Positions 47,061 through 57,103 of a stretch of 62,643 bases of DNA are shown here, one piece after another. The DNA comes from an uncultured Mucilaginibacter sp. GTDB taxonomy: Bacteria > Bacteroidota > Bacteroidia > Sphingobacteriales > Sphingobacteriaceae. Location: the NCBI RefSeq assembly GCF_903893715.1, contig NZ_CAITNG010000135.1, forward strand, positions 1 to 62,643. The letters run 5' to 3'. Position numbers and translations under genes: made by a program. The notes beneath the pieces were generated by a model. The model was not told the origin of the DNA. It worked only from the letters and a program-made list of their open reading frames with translations, and made no database searches. Position 1 is the stretch's first letter. Each line of letters starts with the position of its first letter.

Positions 47061-49631
47061 TTATTCTGGTTTATCGCCTGTTTCTGCCTCCCCTGTTGGC
47101 TCGCTGTCGTTTCTGTCCTCCCCTGTCGCGCCTTCTTCGCCTGTAATTGTCTCATCCTCTACTTCCTCCTCACGTTCTATTTGTGCTACCGATGCGATGC
47201 TGTCGTTCTCTTTCAGTGTAATTAACCTCACCCCTTGCGTTGCGCGGCCGATCGATCTTAACTGATCCAAAGCGATACGGATAATGATGCCCGATTTGTT
47301 GATGATCATCAAATCGTCCTTATCGGTAACACCTTTTATAGCCACTAACGGCCCGGTTTTATCGGTTACATTAATGGTTTTAACACCCTTGCCGCCACGG
47401 TTGGTAACGCGGTAATCTTCAATATCGGTACGTTTGCCATAGCCATTTTCCGATACTACCAAAACTGTTGTTTCGGCATCATCGATAGCTATCATACCCA
47501 CAACTTCGTCAGTTTCGCTGGCTAAGGTAATACCCCTTACCCCTGTCGCGGTGCGGCCCATCGGCCTTACGGTCGACTCGTTAAAGCGAATAGCCCTGCC
47601 TGATCGCAGTGCCATTACAATTTCGCTGCTGCCGCTGGTCAGTGTGGCTTCCAGCAAGGTATCACCCTCGTTAATGTTGATGGCGTTGATGCCGTTGGCA
47701 CGCGGACGCGAATATGCCTCTAACGATGTCTTCTTGATGGTACCTTTGCGGGTACACATAATGATGAAGTTGTTTTCCAGATATTCCTGGTCTTTCAAGG
47801 TCTTTAATTTGATATAAGCCTTGATGTTTTCTTCTTTCGGTATGTTGATGATGTTCTGGATGGCACGGCCCTTTGAAGTACGTGTACCTTCCGGTATCTC
47901 GAACACACGCAGCCAGAAACAACGCCCTGCCTCGGTAAAAAACAACATATAATTGTGGTTCGATGCGATGAGCAAATGCTCGATAAAGTCGGCATCGCGG
48001 CTATTGCTGCCTATGGCGCCTTTACCACCACGTGCTTGCGTGCGGTATTCGGTTAAAGGCGTACGTTTGATGTAACCTTCGTGCGAAATGGTGATTACGA
48101 CCAACTCATCCTCAATAAAATCTTCGGTTTGCATTTCTGCCGATGAGTGTACAATTTCAGTCTTGCGCTCATCCCCGTATTTCTCTTTTATCTCGGTCAA
48201 CTCATCTTTGATGATTTGCATACGTAAACCCTCGTCGGCCAAAATGGTCTTCAGGTAGTCTATCAGTTTCATCAACTCGGCATACTCGGCTTTTATCTTA
48301 TCACGCTCCAAACCGGTTAAACGGCGCAGCGTCATGTCCAAAATAGCACGGGCCTGTATCTCGCTCAAGGCGAAAGTGGTCATCAGGCCATCGCGTGCAT
48401 CCTCGGGCGTGTTTGAGTTTCGGATCAGTTTGATCACCTCGTCCAAATGGTCAAGCGCAATCAACAAACCTTCCAGTATATGCGCGCGCTTTTCGGCTTC
48501 GGCCAACTCATATTTTGTACGGCGCACAACCACCTCGTGGCGGTGGTCAACAAAATGGTGTATCAGGTCTTTCAGGTTCAACAACATCGGCCGGCCATGT
48601 ACCAGGGCAATGTTGTTTACACTAAATGATGTTTGTAACGATGTGTATTTGAATAAGTTATTTAATACAATAGAAGCATTGGCATCACGTTTTATATCGT
48701 ATATAATCCGGATACCTTCGCGGTTCGATTCATCGCGGATAGCAGATATACCTTCAATTTTCTTTTCGTTCACCAGCTCGGCGGTACGTTCGATCATGTC
48801 CGATTTAGTTACCTGGTAAGGTATCTCGGTTACAATGATGCGCTCGCGGTCGCCGTGCACCTCTATTTCGGCACGGGCACGTAACACAATACGTCCACGG
48901 CCTGTTTCCGATGCTTCCCTTGGTCCTTCCACACCGTAAATGATACCGGCAGTGGGGAAATCGGGGCCCTTTACAAATTTTATCAGCTCGCCAATCTCAA
49001 TATCCTTATTATCAATATAAGCCATGGTGGCATTGATCACCTCAGTGAGGTTATGGGGTGCCATATTAGTGGCCATACCTACCGCTATGCCCGACGCGCC
49101 GTTCACCAACAGGTTAGGGAATTTGGCGGGCAATACGGTCGGCTCTTCCAGCGAATCGTCAAAGTTGAGCTGGAAATCGATGGTATCTTTATTGATGTCG
49201 GCCAACATCTCTTCGGCAATTTTTTGCAAACGTGCCTCGGTATAACGCATGGCCGCAGGGTTATCACCATCTATCGAGCCGTAGTTACCCTGACCGTCAA
49301 CCAATGGGTAGCGTAAGCTCCAGTCTTGCGCCATACGCACCATGGTGCCGTAAACAGAGGAGTCGCCATGCGGGTGATATTTACCCAACACCTCACCCAC
49401 TATACGGGCCGATTTTTTGTAGGGTTTGTTGGCATTTAAACCCAGGTCAAGCATCCCGAAAAGTACCCTGCGGTGAACGGGTTTTAAACCGTCGCGCACA
49501 TCGGGCAGCGCACGCGAAACAATAACAGACATTGAATAATCAATGTATGCTGATCGCATTTCTTCGTCAATGTTTATGGGGATTATTCTGTCGTGGGTAC
49601 CGTGGTCGTTGTTCTCTGTATCTTCAGCCAT
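47061..49631 (-). CDS. gyrA: DNA gyrase subunit A
   Basis: 856 residues. Catalytic tyrosine Y130 in [13 protein letters not shown], winged-helix/tower N-terminal part and a C-terminal beta-pinwheel with [10 protein letters not shown] as its GyrA-box. An acidic Glu/Asp-rich tail closes it. With GyrB it introduces negative supercoils using ATP. The resistance region reads [10 protein letters not shown], Gly95 standing where E. coli has Asp87. The two TPR genes follow in the same direction. Confidence 0.97.
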   Translation of the reverse strand: MAEDTENNDHGTHDRIIPINIDEEMRSAYIDYSMSVIVSRALPDVRDGLKPVHRRVLFGMLDLGLNANKPYKKSARIVGEVLGKYHPHGDSSVYGTMVRMAQDWSLRYPLVDGQGNYGSIDGDNPAAMRYTEARLQKIAEEMLADINKDTIDFQLNFDDSLEEPTVLPAKFPNLLVNGASGIAVGMATNMAPHNLTEVINATMAYIDNKDIEIGELIKFVKGPDFPTAGIIYGVEGPREASETGRGRIVLRARAEIEVHGDRERIIVTEIPYQVTKSDMIERTAELVNEKKIEGISAIRDESNREGIRIIYDIKRDANASIVLNNLFKYTSLQTSFSVNNIALVHGRPMLLNLKDLIHHFVDHRHEVVVRRTKYELAEAEKRAHILEGLLIALDHLDEVIKLIRNSNTPEDARDGLMTTFALSEIQARAILDMTLRRLTGLERDKIKAEYAELMKLIDYLKTILADEGLRMQIIKDELTEIKEKYGDERKTEIVHSSAEMQTEDFIEDELVVITISHEGYIKRTPLTEYRTQARGGKGAIGSNSRDADFIEHLLIASNHNYMLFFTEAGRCFWLRVFEIPEGTRTSKGRAIQNIINIPKEENIKAYIKLKTLKDQEYLENNFIIMCTRKGTIKKTSLEAYSRPRANGINAININEGDTLLEATLTSGSSEIVMALRSGRAIRFNESTVRPMGRTATGVRGITLASETDEVVGMIAIDDAETTVLVVSENGYGKRTDIEDYRVTNRGGKGVKTINVTDKTGPLVAIKGVTDKDDLMIINKSGIIIRIALDQLRSIGRATQGVRLITLKENDSIASVAQIEREEEVEDETITGEEGATGEDRNDSEPTGEAETGDKPE

Positions 49632-49823
49632 TGTTCTGTCCTATTCGATATTGCTTAAATGAAATCTAATTTAGGTGTGTTTTTAAGCGACCTGCGAAGA
49701 TAAGAAAATAAGTGGTACGGGGGTACGCTGTTGATAAGTTTTTGATTGTGGAATGATATTTTGGATTGTAATGATTTTGATACCGTGACCCCAATACCAA
49801 ATGGCCAAATATGTTGCCAACAG

Positions 49824-50219
49824 CTATTTGATTTTCTTCCAATGCTCTTCTACCACCATCCCGCTGGGCAATGTTCCCGAAAGGATGAGCTCGCCATTGA
49901 TTATCTTGTAGTTGTAATGGATGGTTTTGCCCATCGCCTGCGAGGGCTGGCTGCTAAACGTTTGCGTTTCGAGGCAAGAGTCGGCTTTTAGTGTGTAGTT
50001 TCCGGCTTCGTATTTCTCGGTTTTATACCCCTTTTGATAAGCATAGGCTGTAAAATCTTTATCGGTATAGTTCCGTTGTAATTTATATTCCTTTGGCGGG
50101 CCCTCGGCTTTACCGTTGTATACGCCGCCCTGAAATATCCATACGCCTTTTAAGGAAGTTGCCAAATTGAACGACAATAGCGCAAAACAAAACGGTATTA
50201 GTACGAGCCACCTCTTCAT
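49824..50219 (-). CDS. Exported lipocalin-like protein behind hemF
   Basis: 131 residues from ATG at 50219, which overlaps the hemF stop (TAATG), so translation is coupled. Hydrophobic signal MKRWLVLIPFCFALLSFNLA. The mature part (LKGVWIFQGGVYNG, YNYKIINGELILSGTLPSGM, VVEEHWKKIK) resembles small lipocalin-like beta-barrels of Bacteroidota. Function unknown. The 192-bp gap towards gyrA shows no gene. Confidence 0.7.
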   Translation of the reverse strand: MKRWLVLIPFCFALLSFNLATSLKGVWIFQGGVYNGKAEGPPKEYKLQRNYTDKDFTAYAYQKGYKTEKYEAGNYTLKADSCLETQTFSSQPSQAMGKTIHYNYKIINGELILSGTLPSGMVVEEHWKKIK

Positions 50220-51157
50220 TACACCCAATTAATCCCTTTTTTTAACAGTCCTAAAGTTTTTTCCTCTTCCGATCCCGGTGCCGCCTGGTAATTGTACAGC
50301 CAGCGTGCTTGCGGTGGCAAACTCATCAATATCGACTCAATGCGGCCATTGGTTTCCAATCCGAACTTGGTACCGGCATCGTACACCAAATTAAACTCCG
50401 CATAGCGGCTGCGGCGCTGGTACTGCCACTCTTGTTGTGCTTCGGTAAATGGTTTATTTCGGTTGCGGTTCACCAGTTCGGTATATATAGGCAAAAACGA
50501 ACGCCCAACTGCTTTTGAGAAGGTGAAAATATCGTCCCACGAATGTTCGTCGGTAGCCGTTAACCTGTCGTAAAAAATGCCGCCAATGCCACGGGTTTCG
50601 TGCCTGTGTTTGATGTAAAAGTAATCGTCGGCCCAAACTTTAAAGCGGTGATAGGCATCGCCACCAAAATCATCGCAAACCGCTTTTAATTTGGAATGAA
50701 AAAAACGCGCGTCATCCTCAAAAACATAATGCGGTGTAAGGTCAATACCACCTCCAAACCATTTCATGGCCGGTTTACCTGCCTTGCCCGATTCCATTTC
50801 GAAATACCGGATATTCATGTGTATGATAGGTACCAACGGGTGATTTGGATGGATAACGATGGAAACCCCGGTGGCAAAAAAATCCTGTTGTTCAACTTTC
50901 AGGGCGTTTTTGATGGTTTCAGGCAGTTGCCCTTCCACCCTCGAAAAATTGACCCCTCCCTTTTCAAATATGGCGCCGTTTTGTATCACGCGGCTCCTGC
51001 CCCCGCCCCCGCCGTCGCGCTGCCATAATTCTTCAACAAAATGCTCTTTCCCGTCAAGCTGTTCCAGCCCGGCGCATATCTCATCCTGAATTTGCTGATA
51101 TTGTTCGGCAATCAACTCTTTGGTCATTATCACCTTTTCTGCGGCTACCATATTCAA
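50219..51157 (-). CDS. hemF: Oxygen-dependent coproporphyrinogen III oxidase
   Basis: 312 residues; in-frame ATGs at 51151 and 51127 are also possible starts, the last giving MTKELIAEQY. Family motifs: WQRDGGGGGRSRVIQNGAIFE at the start, NIRYFEMESGKAG, WFGGGIDLTPHYVFEDDA, HRFKVWADDYFYIKHR and AEFNLVYDAGTKFGLETNGR near the end. It decarboxylates coproporphyrinogen III to protoporphyrinogen IX with O2 in heme biosynthesis. Use of this oxygen-dependent form fits an aerobic organism. Confidence 0.95.
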   Translation of the reverse strand: MNMVAAEKVIMTKELIAEQYQQIQDEICAGLEQLDGKEHFVEELWQRDGGGGGRSRVIQNGAIFEKGGVNFSRVEGQLPETIKNALKVEQQDFFATGVSIVIHPNHPLVPIIHMNIRYFEMESGKAGKPAMKWFGGGIDLTPHYVFEDDARFFHSKLKAVCDDFGGDAYHRFKVWADDYFYIKHRHETRGIGGIFYDRLTATDEHSWDDIFTFSKAVGRSFLPIYTELVNRNRNKPFTEAQQEWQYQRRSRYAEFNLVYDAGTKFGLETNGRIESILMSLPPQARWLYNYQAAPGSEEEKTLGLLKKGINWV

Positions 51158-51205
51158 TAAAATTAGGTTACAACTATTACGCTACAAAGTTGGTAATAGT
51201 TTGTT

Positions 51206-52471
51206 TTATTCTTCAACATAATCCAAATCTTTACCAAAGCTTTCTTTTAACTGGCTTAGCGCAAATAGGGCTATGAAGGTCAGTATAGCCATCATGATAT
51301 AACCACTGTTAATCATGGCCTCGGGCTGTTTGGGACCCTTAGGTGTTAGCGGGTTAAACTGCTTTACAAAAAACAAAAACGAAAACGAGATGGGGATCAA
51401 TGCCCCGCGCACAAAATTGGGTACAGTAGTGGTTACGGTGGCCCTCAAATTGGTGCCAAACTGCTCGGAAGCGATGGTTACAAAGGTTGCCCAATAACCT
51501 ACACAGGTGCCCATAAACAGGCATAGCCAAACAAATTGGTTTTGGGTGATGCCCGTTGCCCGGAGGTAACATACCACGCTGATTACAGAAACCAGCAGGA
51601 AAATTAACATGGTAAGCTTGCGCGAACGGGTGAATTGCGCCAGCAAACCCGCGAATATGCCACCGATGGATATGCCTATATAAGTGTACATAATGCCCGT
51701 ACCTGCGCTAAGCGGCGTTGGCGCGCCGAGAGCCTTGCCAAACTCGGGCGACAAGGTGATCAAAATACCCACCACAAACCATAATGGCATACCGATGAGG
51801 ATACAGCATAGGTATTTCCAAAAGCGTTTGCCGTTGTTGAACAGCATGAGGATATTGCCTTTTGATATAGTGCTATTTTTCACCTGCTTATACAAACCCG
51901 ACTCGAAGGTGCCAATACGCAGCAATAGTAGCAAAACACCCAAACCACCACCTATAAAATAAGCCTTCTGCCAGCCAAACCGCGCAGCCTGCGCTGCGGC
52001 AACCGCACCGAATAAACCAATAATGGCCACCAACGAAGTACCGTAGCCCCTATTCTCTTTACTCATGCTTTCGCTCACCAGGGTGATGCCTGCGCCCAAT
52101 TCGCCCGCGAGGCCAATACCGGCTATCAGGCGGATAATGGCATAGGTTTCTACATCGGTAACAAAGCCATTGGCAAAATTGGCTGCAGAATATAACATGA
52201 TAGAACCGAAAAGAACCTTGATGCGCCCAAACTTATCACCGATAACGCCCCATAAAATACCGCCGATCAGCAGCCCGAACATCTGCATGTTCTGTATGTA
52301 CAAGCCCTTACTCAATATCTGGTCGGCCGGAACGCCAATGGCCAGCAGGCTTTCCTTGCGTAATATCGAAAAAATCAAAAGGTCGTAAATATCCACAAAA
52401 TAGCCCAGCGCGGCCACAATGATGAGGAGTATGACGTTTCTCGAAATTTTTGCCGTATGGGTATTGGTCAT
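51206..52471 (-). CDS. MFS transporter
   Basis: 421 residues from ATG at 52471; the frame runs further up, but those residues are not membrane-like. Twelve predicted helices with the MFS loop GDKFGRIKVLFG between helices 2 and 3, a sugar-porter-like motif in GIGLAGELGAGITLVSESM and a second GRSRK-like loop (FTRSRKLTM). Looks like the metabolite:H+ symporter branch; the substrate is not determined. It ends 48 bp before hemF, in the same direction. Confidence 0.9.
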   Translation of the reverse strand: MTNTHTAKISRNVILLIIVAALGYFVDIYDLLIFSILRKESLLAIGVPADQILSKGLYIQNMQMFGLLIGGILWGVIGDKFGRIKVLFGSIMLYSAANFANGFVTDVETYAIIRLIAGIGLAGELGAGITLVSESMSKENRGYGTSLVAIIGLFGAVAAAQAARFGWQKAYFIGGGLGVLLLLLRIGTFESGLYKQVKNSTISKGNILMLFNNGKRFWKYLCCILIGMPLWFVVGILITLSPEFGKALGAPTPLSAGTGIMYTYIGISIGGIFAGLLAQFTRSRKLTMLIFLLVSVISVVCYLRATGITQNQFVWLCLFMGTCVGYWATFVTIASEQFGTNLRATVTTTVPNFVRGALIPISFSFLFFVKQFNPLTPKGPKQPEAMINSGYIMMAILTFIALFALSQLKESFGKDLDYVEE

Positions 52472-52537
52472 ATTGTTAACAGGTATTGGTTGGGCTAAAA
52501 TAAGTAAACAAATGAAAACCCGGTTAAAAAGCACAAA

Positions 52538-52567
52538 AAAACCTCCCGGTTTTGTCGGGAGGTTTCC
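52538..52567 (-). terminator. Intrinsic terminator of the cold-shock gene
   Basis: AAACCTCCCG pairs with CGGGAGGTTT; on the minus strand it is followed by seven T. Confidence 0.9.
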
Positions 52568-52589
52568 TGCATTTTATGGTTTGATAAAT

Positions 52590-52790
52590 TTATGCCTTCT
52601 TTTTTACATTAACGGCTTGCAAGCCTTTTCTGCCTTCTTCAACTTCATACTCCACTTCATCGTTGTCTTTGATCGCATTTACGCCACCTTGCACATCTTT
52701 AAAATGCACAAACAAATCCTTACCATCTTCGGTAACGATAAAACCATAACCTTTTTGAGTGTTAAACCATTTTACTTTTCCAGTTTTCAT
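52590..52790 (-). CDS. CspA-family cold-shock protein
   Basis: 66 residues, the usual Csp length. RNP1 is KGYGFIVTEDG and RNP2 is LFVHFKDV, both with their aromatic nucleic-acid contacts; KTGKVKWFN at the start is canonical. Single-stranded RNA/DNA chaperone. Its own terminator shows a one-gene unit, and the 128-bp upstream gap suggests an extended 5' leader. Confidence 0.95.
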   Translation of the reverse strand: MKTGKVKWFNTQKGYGFIVTEDGKDLFVHFKDVQGGVNAIKDNDEVEYEVEEGRKGLQAVNVKKKA

Positions 52791-52918
52791 AATTAGTACG
52801 TATTAAATTTTTATTCGGGCAAATTCTTCAAACTGAAACGGTTTATTATCAGTGTTTAATGAAATAATTAAGCCTGCAATTTCAAAGATATTAAATTAAC
52901 AATAAAATGCAAGAAAAA

Positions 52919-53554
52919 TTATTTATTTGGTTGTGGCGTAATCCTCAGGTATGGTTTTACCAAAGTAAAACCCTTGGGGAACTTGGCCGGTATGTCTTCG
53001 GTTTTGGTTGCAGGTACCACTACCACGTCTTCACCGTCTTTCCAGTCGGCCGGGGTGGCAACACCGTAATTGGCGGTTAGTTGTAACGAATCGATAACAC
53101 GCAGTATCTCTACAAAATTACGGCCGGTTGATGCGGGGTAAGTGATGATGAGCTTCACAGTCTTATCGGGCGCAATGATGAACAACGAGCGCACGGTAGC
53201 GTTTACCGATGCATTGGGGTGTATCATGTCATAAGCTTCCGAAACCTTGCGGTCAGGGTCGGCAATGATGGGGAAATTTACCTCTACGCCCTGTGTTTCG
53301 TTAATATCCTTGATCCAGCCATCGTGCGACTCTACCGAATCAACACTCAATGCCAGTACTTTTACATTGCGTTTGGCAAATTCGTCTTTCAAAGCTGCGG
53401 TGCGGCCCAGTTCGGTGGTACAAACAGGTGTGTAATCGCCCGGGTGCGAGAAAAGCACGCCCCAGCTATCGCCTAAATAATCGTAAAATGTGATCTCGCC
53501 TTGCGAGGTTTGCGCGGTAAAGTTTGGCGCGGTATCGCCTAATCGTAAGCCCAT
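52919..53554 (-). CDS. 1-Cys peroxiredoxin (Prx6 type)
   Basis: 211 residues. Peroxidatic Cys45 in HPGDYTPVCTTELG, with the Thr and later Arg (VRSLFIIAPD) of the active site. The length and C-terminal extension (WKDGEDVVVVP, KFPKGFTLVKPYLR) mark the Prx6 branch. No resolving Cys is visible. It reduces hydrogen peroxide and organic hydroperoxides in the cytoplasm. Confidence 0.95.
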   Translation of the reverse strand: MGLRLGDTAPNFTAQTSQGEITFYDYLGDSWGVLFSHPGDYTPVCTTELGRTAALKDEFAKRNVKVLALSVDSVESHDGWIKDINETQGVEVNFPIIADPDRKVSEAYDMIHPNASVNATVRSLFIIAPDKTVKLIITYPASTGRNFVEILRVIDSLQLTANYGVATPADWKDGEDVVVVPATKTEDIPAKFPKGFTLVKPYLRITPQPNK

Positions 53555-53661
53555 AATGTTGTTGATTTTGATTAATGTCTACTAATTTAATAGATTATAC
53601 GAAGGTATAGTTGTTTGCGATAAAGTTCATAATTTTTTTGTAAAAATGTGCAATGTTATTG

Positions 53662-53728
53662 TTGCCACAAAGCCACGAAAACACGAATTTACAGGCTTAG
53701 TGTCTTTGTGCCTTTGTGGCTAAAAATT
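53662..53728. repeat. TTAGTGCC dispersed repeat, divergent copy pair
   Basis: GCCACAAAGCCACGAAAAC followed by CAGGCTTAGTGTC and CTTTGTGGC, the same family as at 11262-12015 and 39631-39692. Confidence 0.7.
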
Positions 53729-53730
53729 TA

Positions 53731-54825
53731 TTAATAATCGCGCTCCAGGGGGTTGGGTGGTTTGATGATATACGCCATCAAAATTATGGCCGGAATAAGC
53801 CACCACAACAATTTAAACATCACCAGCCAAAACAGCCCTACAAACAAGCCTAATACCCAGGTCATGTATTTTTCCATATCGAGGCCGAAGGGGTATAATA
53901 GGCAATGAAAAAGCATGATGATGCTTATCCCGAAGGAGAACAGCCCCAAGGCAATCAAGGGCGAAAAACGGGTGAACAACCATACGGCCTCGGGCAAAAG
54001 CAACAAAGCATATACGGCAATAAAGGACGCAAACAATTCAAATTTGCCATAAGGCAGGTTTTTGGTAAAGATGAGATAGGTTTCTTCGAAACTGCGCTCC
54101 TGGAATATCAGGATAGCATGCGCCACAGCAATGGCGAGTATAGCGATGGCAGCTACACGGGTATCGTGGCTTACATCGGCAAATAGCAGGAATACACCGT
54201 TAATGATGAGGTACGATAAAAACTTGGTGATGAGATAGGTTACCTTTAGCTTATCGAACACCTGGTAAATGTATAGGCTGAAATATGGTTTTTTCCATTT
54301 CTGCGTAAAGCGCAACAGGAACGAGGCCCGGCTGCCATCGATCAAACGGTTGACCAATTGGGTGTAAAACCAGGCACTTAAGGCGACAATTAGGATGAGG
54401 TAGGCCAAAATACACAATGCCGAAAGCAGGTAATGGTGATAAACGGCCACCCCGATACTTACCCCGGCATAGGCCAACACAGGGAGACTAACCGCGGCCT
54501 GAACAACAAACCATGCCTTAAACTGCTTTTGTTTGGTGTACGATGTACTGCCGTAAAACAAAAACTGCTGGTGCTGACTATAGATTTGTTCGGCCATATA
54601 ATGCCAGCATTTAAAAGTGTACAACAGCCAAACGCCAAATACAACGGCCATCATCAACGGACTGGTAATAAAAGCCAGCATCAGCGCGGTATGGTACGAT
54701 AATAGCTGGTTAGGTTCCACCAAACCAAACAGCACCAGGAACAGGAAGAACAAAATACCCCCATGCACACGGTAAAAGCCCGCGACGAAAATTTTGACTA
54801 AGATATTTGACAGCGGCTTGCCCAT
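53731..54825 (-). CDS. ABC transporter membrane protein
   Basis: 364 residues, about eight to nine hydrophobic segments and almost no soluble domain; no recognised permease motif. Its ATG overlaps the stop of the ATPase gene (TAATG), which is the main evidence that it is that ATPase's membrane partner. Likely an inner-membrane export or lipid-handling complex of unknown substrate. Confidence 0.75.
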   Translation of the reverse strand: MGKPLSNILVKIFVAGFYRVHGGILFFLFLVLFGLVEPNQLLSYHTALMLAFITSPLMMAVVFGVWLLYTFKCWHYMAEQIYSQHQQFLFYGSTSYTKQKQFKAWFVVQAAVSLPVLAYAGVSIGVAVYHHYLLSALCILAYLILIVALSAWFYTQLVNRLIDGSRASFLLRFTQKWKKPYFSLYIYQVFDKLKVTYLITKFLSYLIINGVFLLFADVSHDTRVAAIAILAIAVAHAILIFQERSFEETYLIFTKNLPYGKFELFASFIAVYALLLLPEAVWLFTRFSPLIALGLFSFGISIIMLFHCLLYPFGLDMEKYMTWVLGLFVGLFWLVMFKLLWWLIPAIILMAYIIKPPNPLERDY

Positions 54826-55460
54826 TAGCTGATGATCTGCAAAGTTTTATCTTCAACCAACAAAACGCCCACTTTCGGCAGTTCGACTGCGTCCAGTTCC
54901 TGGTGCGAGGATAGCATAAAGCTTACACCTTTGTCGCGGTTCAAATCGTGTATCCAGGTGTACAATATTTTTAGCGAGGCGGTGTCGATGGTAATGAGCG
55001 GTTCGTCCAATAAGATCAACTTAGGGTTTCCTAAAAACGCCAGTACGAGCGATAGTTTTTTGAGCATGCCGCTGGAGTAGGTGCCGATGGGGTTATTGAC
55101 ATAGGCCTGCATGCCCATACTTTCAATATAGCCCTGCTCCTGCCCTTGTGTTGCGCCTTTAGCATCGGCAAACAGGCGAATCATCTCCATCCCGGTCAAA
55201 AATTCGGGAAAAAGCGGTTCGGCCTCAGCAAAGTTTACCAGCTTGCGGTAAGCTACGGGTTGCTTTTTGATACTGATGTTATTACCAATCAATATATCGC
55301 CATTAAAGGATAATATACCGGCTATTGATTTAAGCAGGGTACTTTTACCCGACCCGTTTACCCCCTTCACCCAATAAATACCCGATTCGAGACTGATATC
55401 GGCAATTTTTAAAGCGGGTAGCCCGCCGTATAGTTTTTTAAAATTTTGGAATTTTAGCAT
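54825..55460 (-). CDS. ABC transporter ATP-binding protein
   Basis: 211 residues, short. Walker A GVNGSGKST (33-41), signature YSSGMLKKLSL, Walker B KLILLDEPLIT and the switch His in LSSHQELDA. No second half, so it acts as a homodimer with the adjacent membrane gene. Predicted export-type ATPase. ATG at 55460. Confidence 0.92.
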   Translation of the reverse strand: MLKFQNFKKLYGGLPALKIADISLESGIYWVKGVNGSGKSTLLKSIAGILSFNGDILIGNNISIKKQPVAYRKLVNFAEAEPLFPEFLTGMEMIRLFADAKGATQGQEQGYIESMGMQAYVNNPIGTYSSGMLKKLSLVLAFLGNPKLILLDEPLITIDTASLKILYTWIHDLNRDKGVSFMLSSHQELDAVELPKVGVLLVEDKTLQIIS

Positions 55461-55853
55461 TAAGGGTTAGATAGTTGGCTGGGTGGTTTGTTACATAGTT
55501 TGTGTCTGCTATGGCCGCAGAGGCCTTTTACTTTATTAACGTTTTGTTTTGTTTTGTTTTTTAAGGGTGTTAATGATTGCTGTCGCAATTTGAGGCATTA
55601 AAAGTAACAAAAATGCTTGTCAGCAAAGAGGCTTCTTTTCGCGCAAAGCCTTTCACGCACAAGCGGCGAAAACCGGGGCTGCAATCTTTTTCCGCTTTCG
55701 CGCGCCTGCCCTACACGTCAGGAAAAATTTGCTATGCCCTACAGCCGCACGAGGCCACCATTGTTTTCCCCGCTTTTGGCCGAAGCTTTCTTGCTGACGG
55801 GACAAAAGACATTTTTTGTTTCACATCTTCCATTTTCCGTCTTCCATCTTCCA
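55461..55853. repeat. Geneless stretch with a candidate 200-bp inverted-repeat element
   Basis: 55612-55645 (GCTTGTCAGCAAAGAGGCTTC) and 55783-55820 (GAAGCTTTCTTGCTGACGG) are imperfect inverted repeats about 190 bp apart, like a MITE. Antisense and sense frames in it (e.g. KVTKMLVSKEASF) are not convincing as genes. GTTTTGTTTTGTTTTTT at 55544-55561 is a simple repeat. Confidence 0.5.
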
Positions 55854-56837
55854 TCACAAAGGGTGGATCAAAGCATCATAAAACTCCACAATATCCATCC
55901 CGGCTGCTTTTACCTGCTGCGGTATCAGGCTGGCTTCGGTTTGGCCGGGGGTGGTATTTATTTCGATGAAGTAAAAATCCCCGGTGCCTTCCTGCAAAAT
56001 AAAGTCGAGGCGCGTCATGCCGCGGCAATTGAGGCGCAGGTAAACTTCGCTCACAATACGGACAATGGTTTTGTTTTGTTCATTGGTCAGGTCGGCGGGC
56101 GTAATTTCGTGCGATACCCCGGCAGTGTATTTGGCTTCGTAATCAAAAAACTCTTTACCGCTGATGATTTCGGTGGCGGGCAATACCTTTAATTCGCCGT
56201 TAAGGTTCACTATCCCAATGCTAAACTCGCGGCCCTTGATAAACTCTTCCACCAAAATCTGATGGTCTTCTAAAAAGGCTCGTTCCAACGCGTCAGGCAG
56301 GCCGGCTATGTTGTGCACCTTGCTCATCCCCACACTGCTGCCGCCGTTATTGGGTTTGATGAACAAGGGGAATTTTAAACGCGATACCACAGCCGCCGCG
56401 TCCACATCGTTATGGTGGAACAATTGGATGGATCGCGCGGTATGCAGTCCCTCAATGCCGTGCACAATAGCTTTGGTATAAGCTTTGTTCATGGTAATGG
56501 CCGATGTTGTGGCATCGCAGGTGTTGTACGGGATGCCGAGCATATCAAAATAGCCCTGCATCTTGCCGTCTTCGCCCGGCGTGCCGTGTATGGTAATAAA
56601 AGCGAACTGGAAGTTGATCTTTTCCCCGTTAAGGGTCAAACTGAAATCGTTTTTATCAACAGGGACTTCTATCCCACCCGCATCAACATACACCCATTTT
56701 TGGCGCGATATGAGGATGGTATAAACCTTGTACTTATCGGTGCGGATATTTTGGGCTATATATTTGGCGCTCTTGATGGATACCTCGTATTCGCCGGAAA
56801 AGCCACCGGCCAAAAGGGCTAAATTTTTAGTTGTCAT
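55854..56837 (-). CDS. ddl: D-alanine--D-alanine ligase
   Basis: 327 residues from ATG at 56837; an upstream frame start adds residues without homology. ATP-grasp fold: LLAGGFSGEYEVSIKSA at the start, FIKPNNGGSSVGMSK, ILVEEFIKGREFSIG and YFIEINTTPGQTEASLIPQQ (metal-binding Glu/Asn). It makes D-Ala-D-Ala for peptidoglycan. The DNA upstream carries small direct repeats. Confidence 0.95.
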   Translation of the reverse strand: MTTKNLALLAGGFSGEYEVSIKSAKYIAQNIRTDKYKVYTILISRQKWVYVDAGGIEVPVDKNDFSLTLNGEKINFQFAFITIHGTPGEDGKMQGYFDMLGIPYNTCDATTSAITMNKAYTKAIVHGIEGLHTARSIQLFHHNDVDAAAVVSRLKFPLFIKPNNGGSSVGMSKVHNIAGLPDALERAFLEDHQILVEEFIKGREFSIGIVNLNGELKVLPATEIISGKEFFDYEAKYTAGVSHEITPADLTNEQNKTIVRIVSEVYLRLNCRGMTRLDFILQEGTGDFYFIEINTTPGQTEASLIPQQVKAAGMDIVEFYDALIHPL

Positions 56838-56852
56838 ACGTTCAAAGATAGG

Positions 56853-56917
56853 TGAGAATGTGCAGGTGTGCAAATGAGGTTTATATGCAAATCTGAGAAT
56901 GTGCAGGTGTGCAAATG
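56853..56917. repeat. Perfect 24-bp direct repeat
   Basis: The unit starting TGAGAATGTGCAGGTGTG occurs at 56853-56876 and at 56894-56917, 41 bp apart start to start. The following sequence to 56960 holds decayed copies (AAAATGTGCAGATTAG, CGAATATGTAGGCTAG). Confidence 0.85.
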
Positions 56918-57103
56918 CGAAAATGTGCAGATTAGTAAATTCGCGAATATGTAGGCTAGTAAGTAGTGGATGGTAAATATTTTGTTTTCAAACAAACAAT
57001 TTGCACATAAGCACATTTACTCATTTACACATTGAGGTGTCAAAATTTTACCCTATGTTTGGTACTCAATTGAAACAAGTATCAGCAGCCTGTCGAATAT
57101 AAC

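Noticed and set aside
45929..47155. 408-residue version of the TPR gene
   Set aside because: The first 36 residues overlap gyrA and are Gln/Arg-rich out-of-frame sequence; a signal peptide begins at ATG 47047.
48334..48819. 161-residue plus-strand frame within gyrA
   Set aside because: Antisense shadow of the gyrA coding sequence.
55577..56192. Plus-strand frames of 130 and 191 residues
   Set aside because: They run through the MITE-like repeat and antisense to ddl; composition and overlap do not support real genes.
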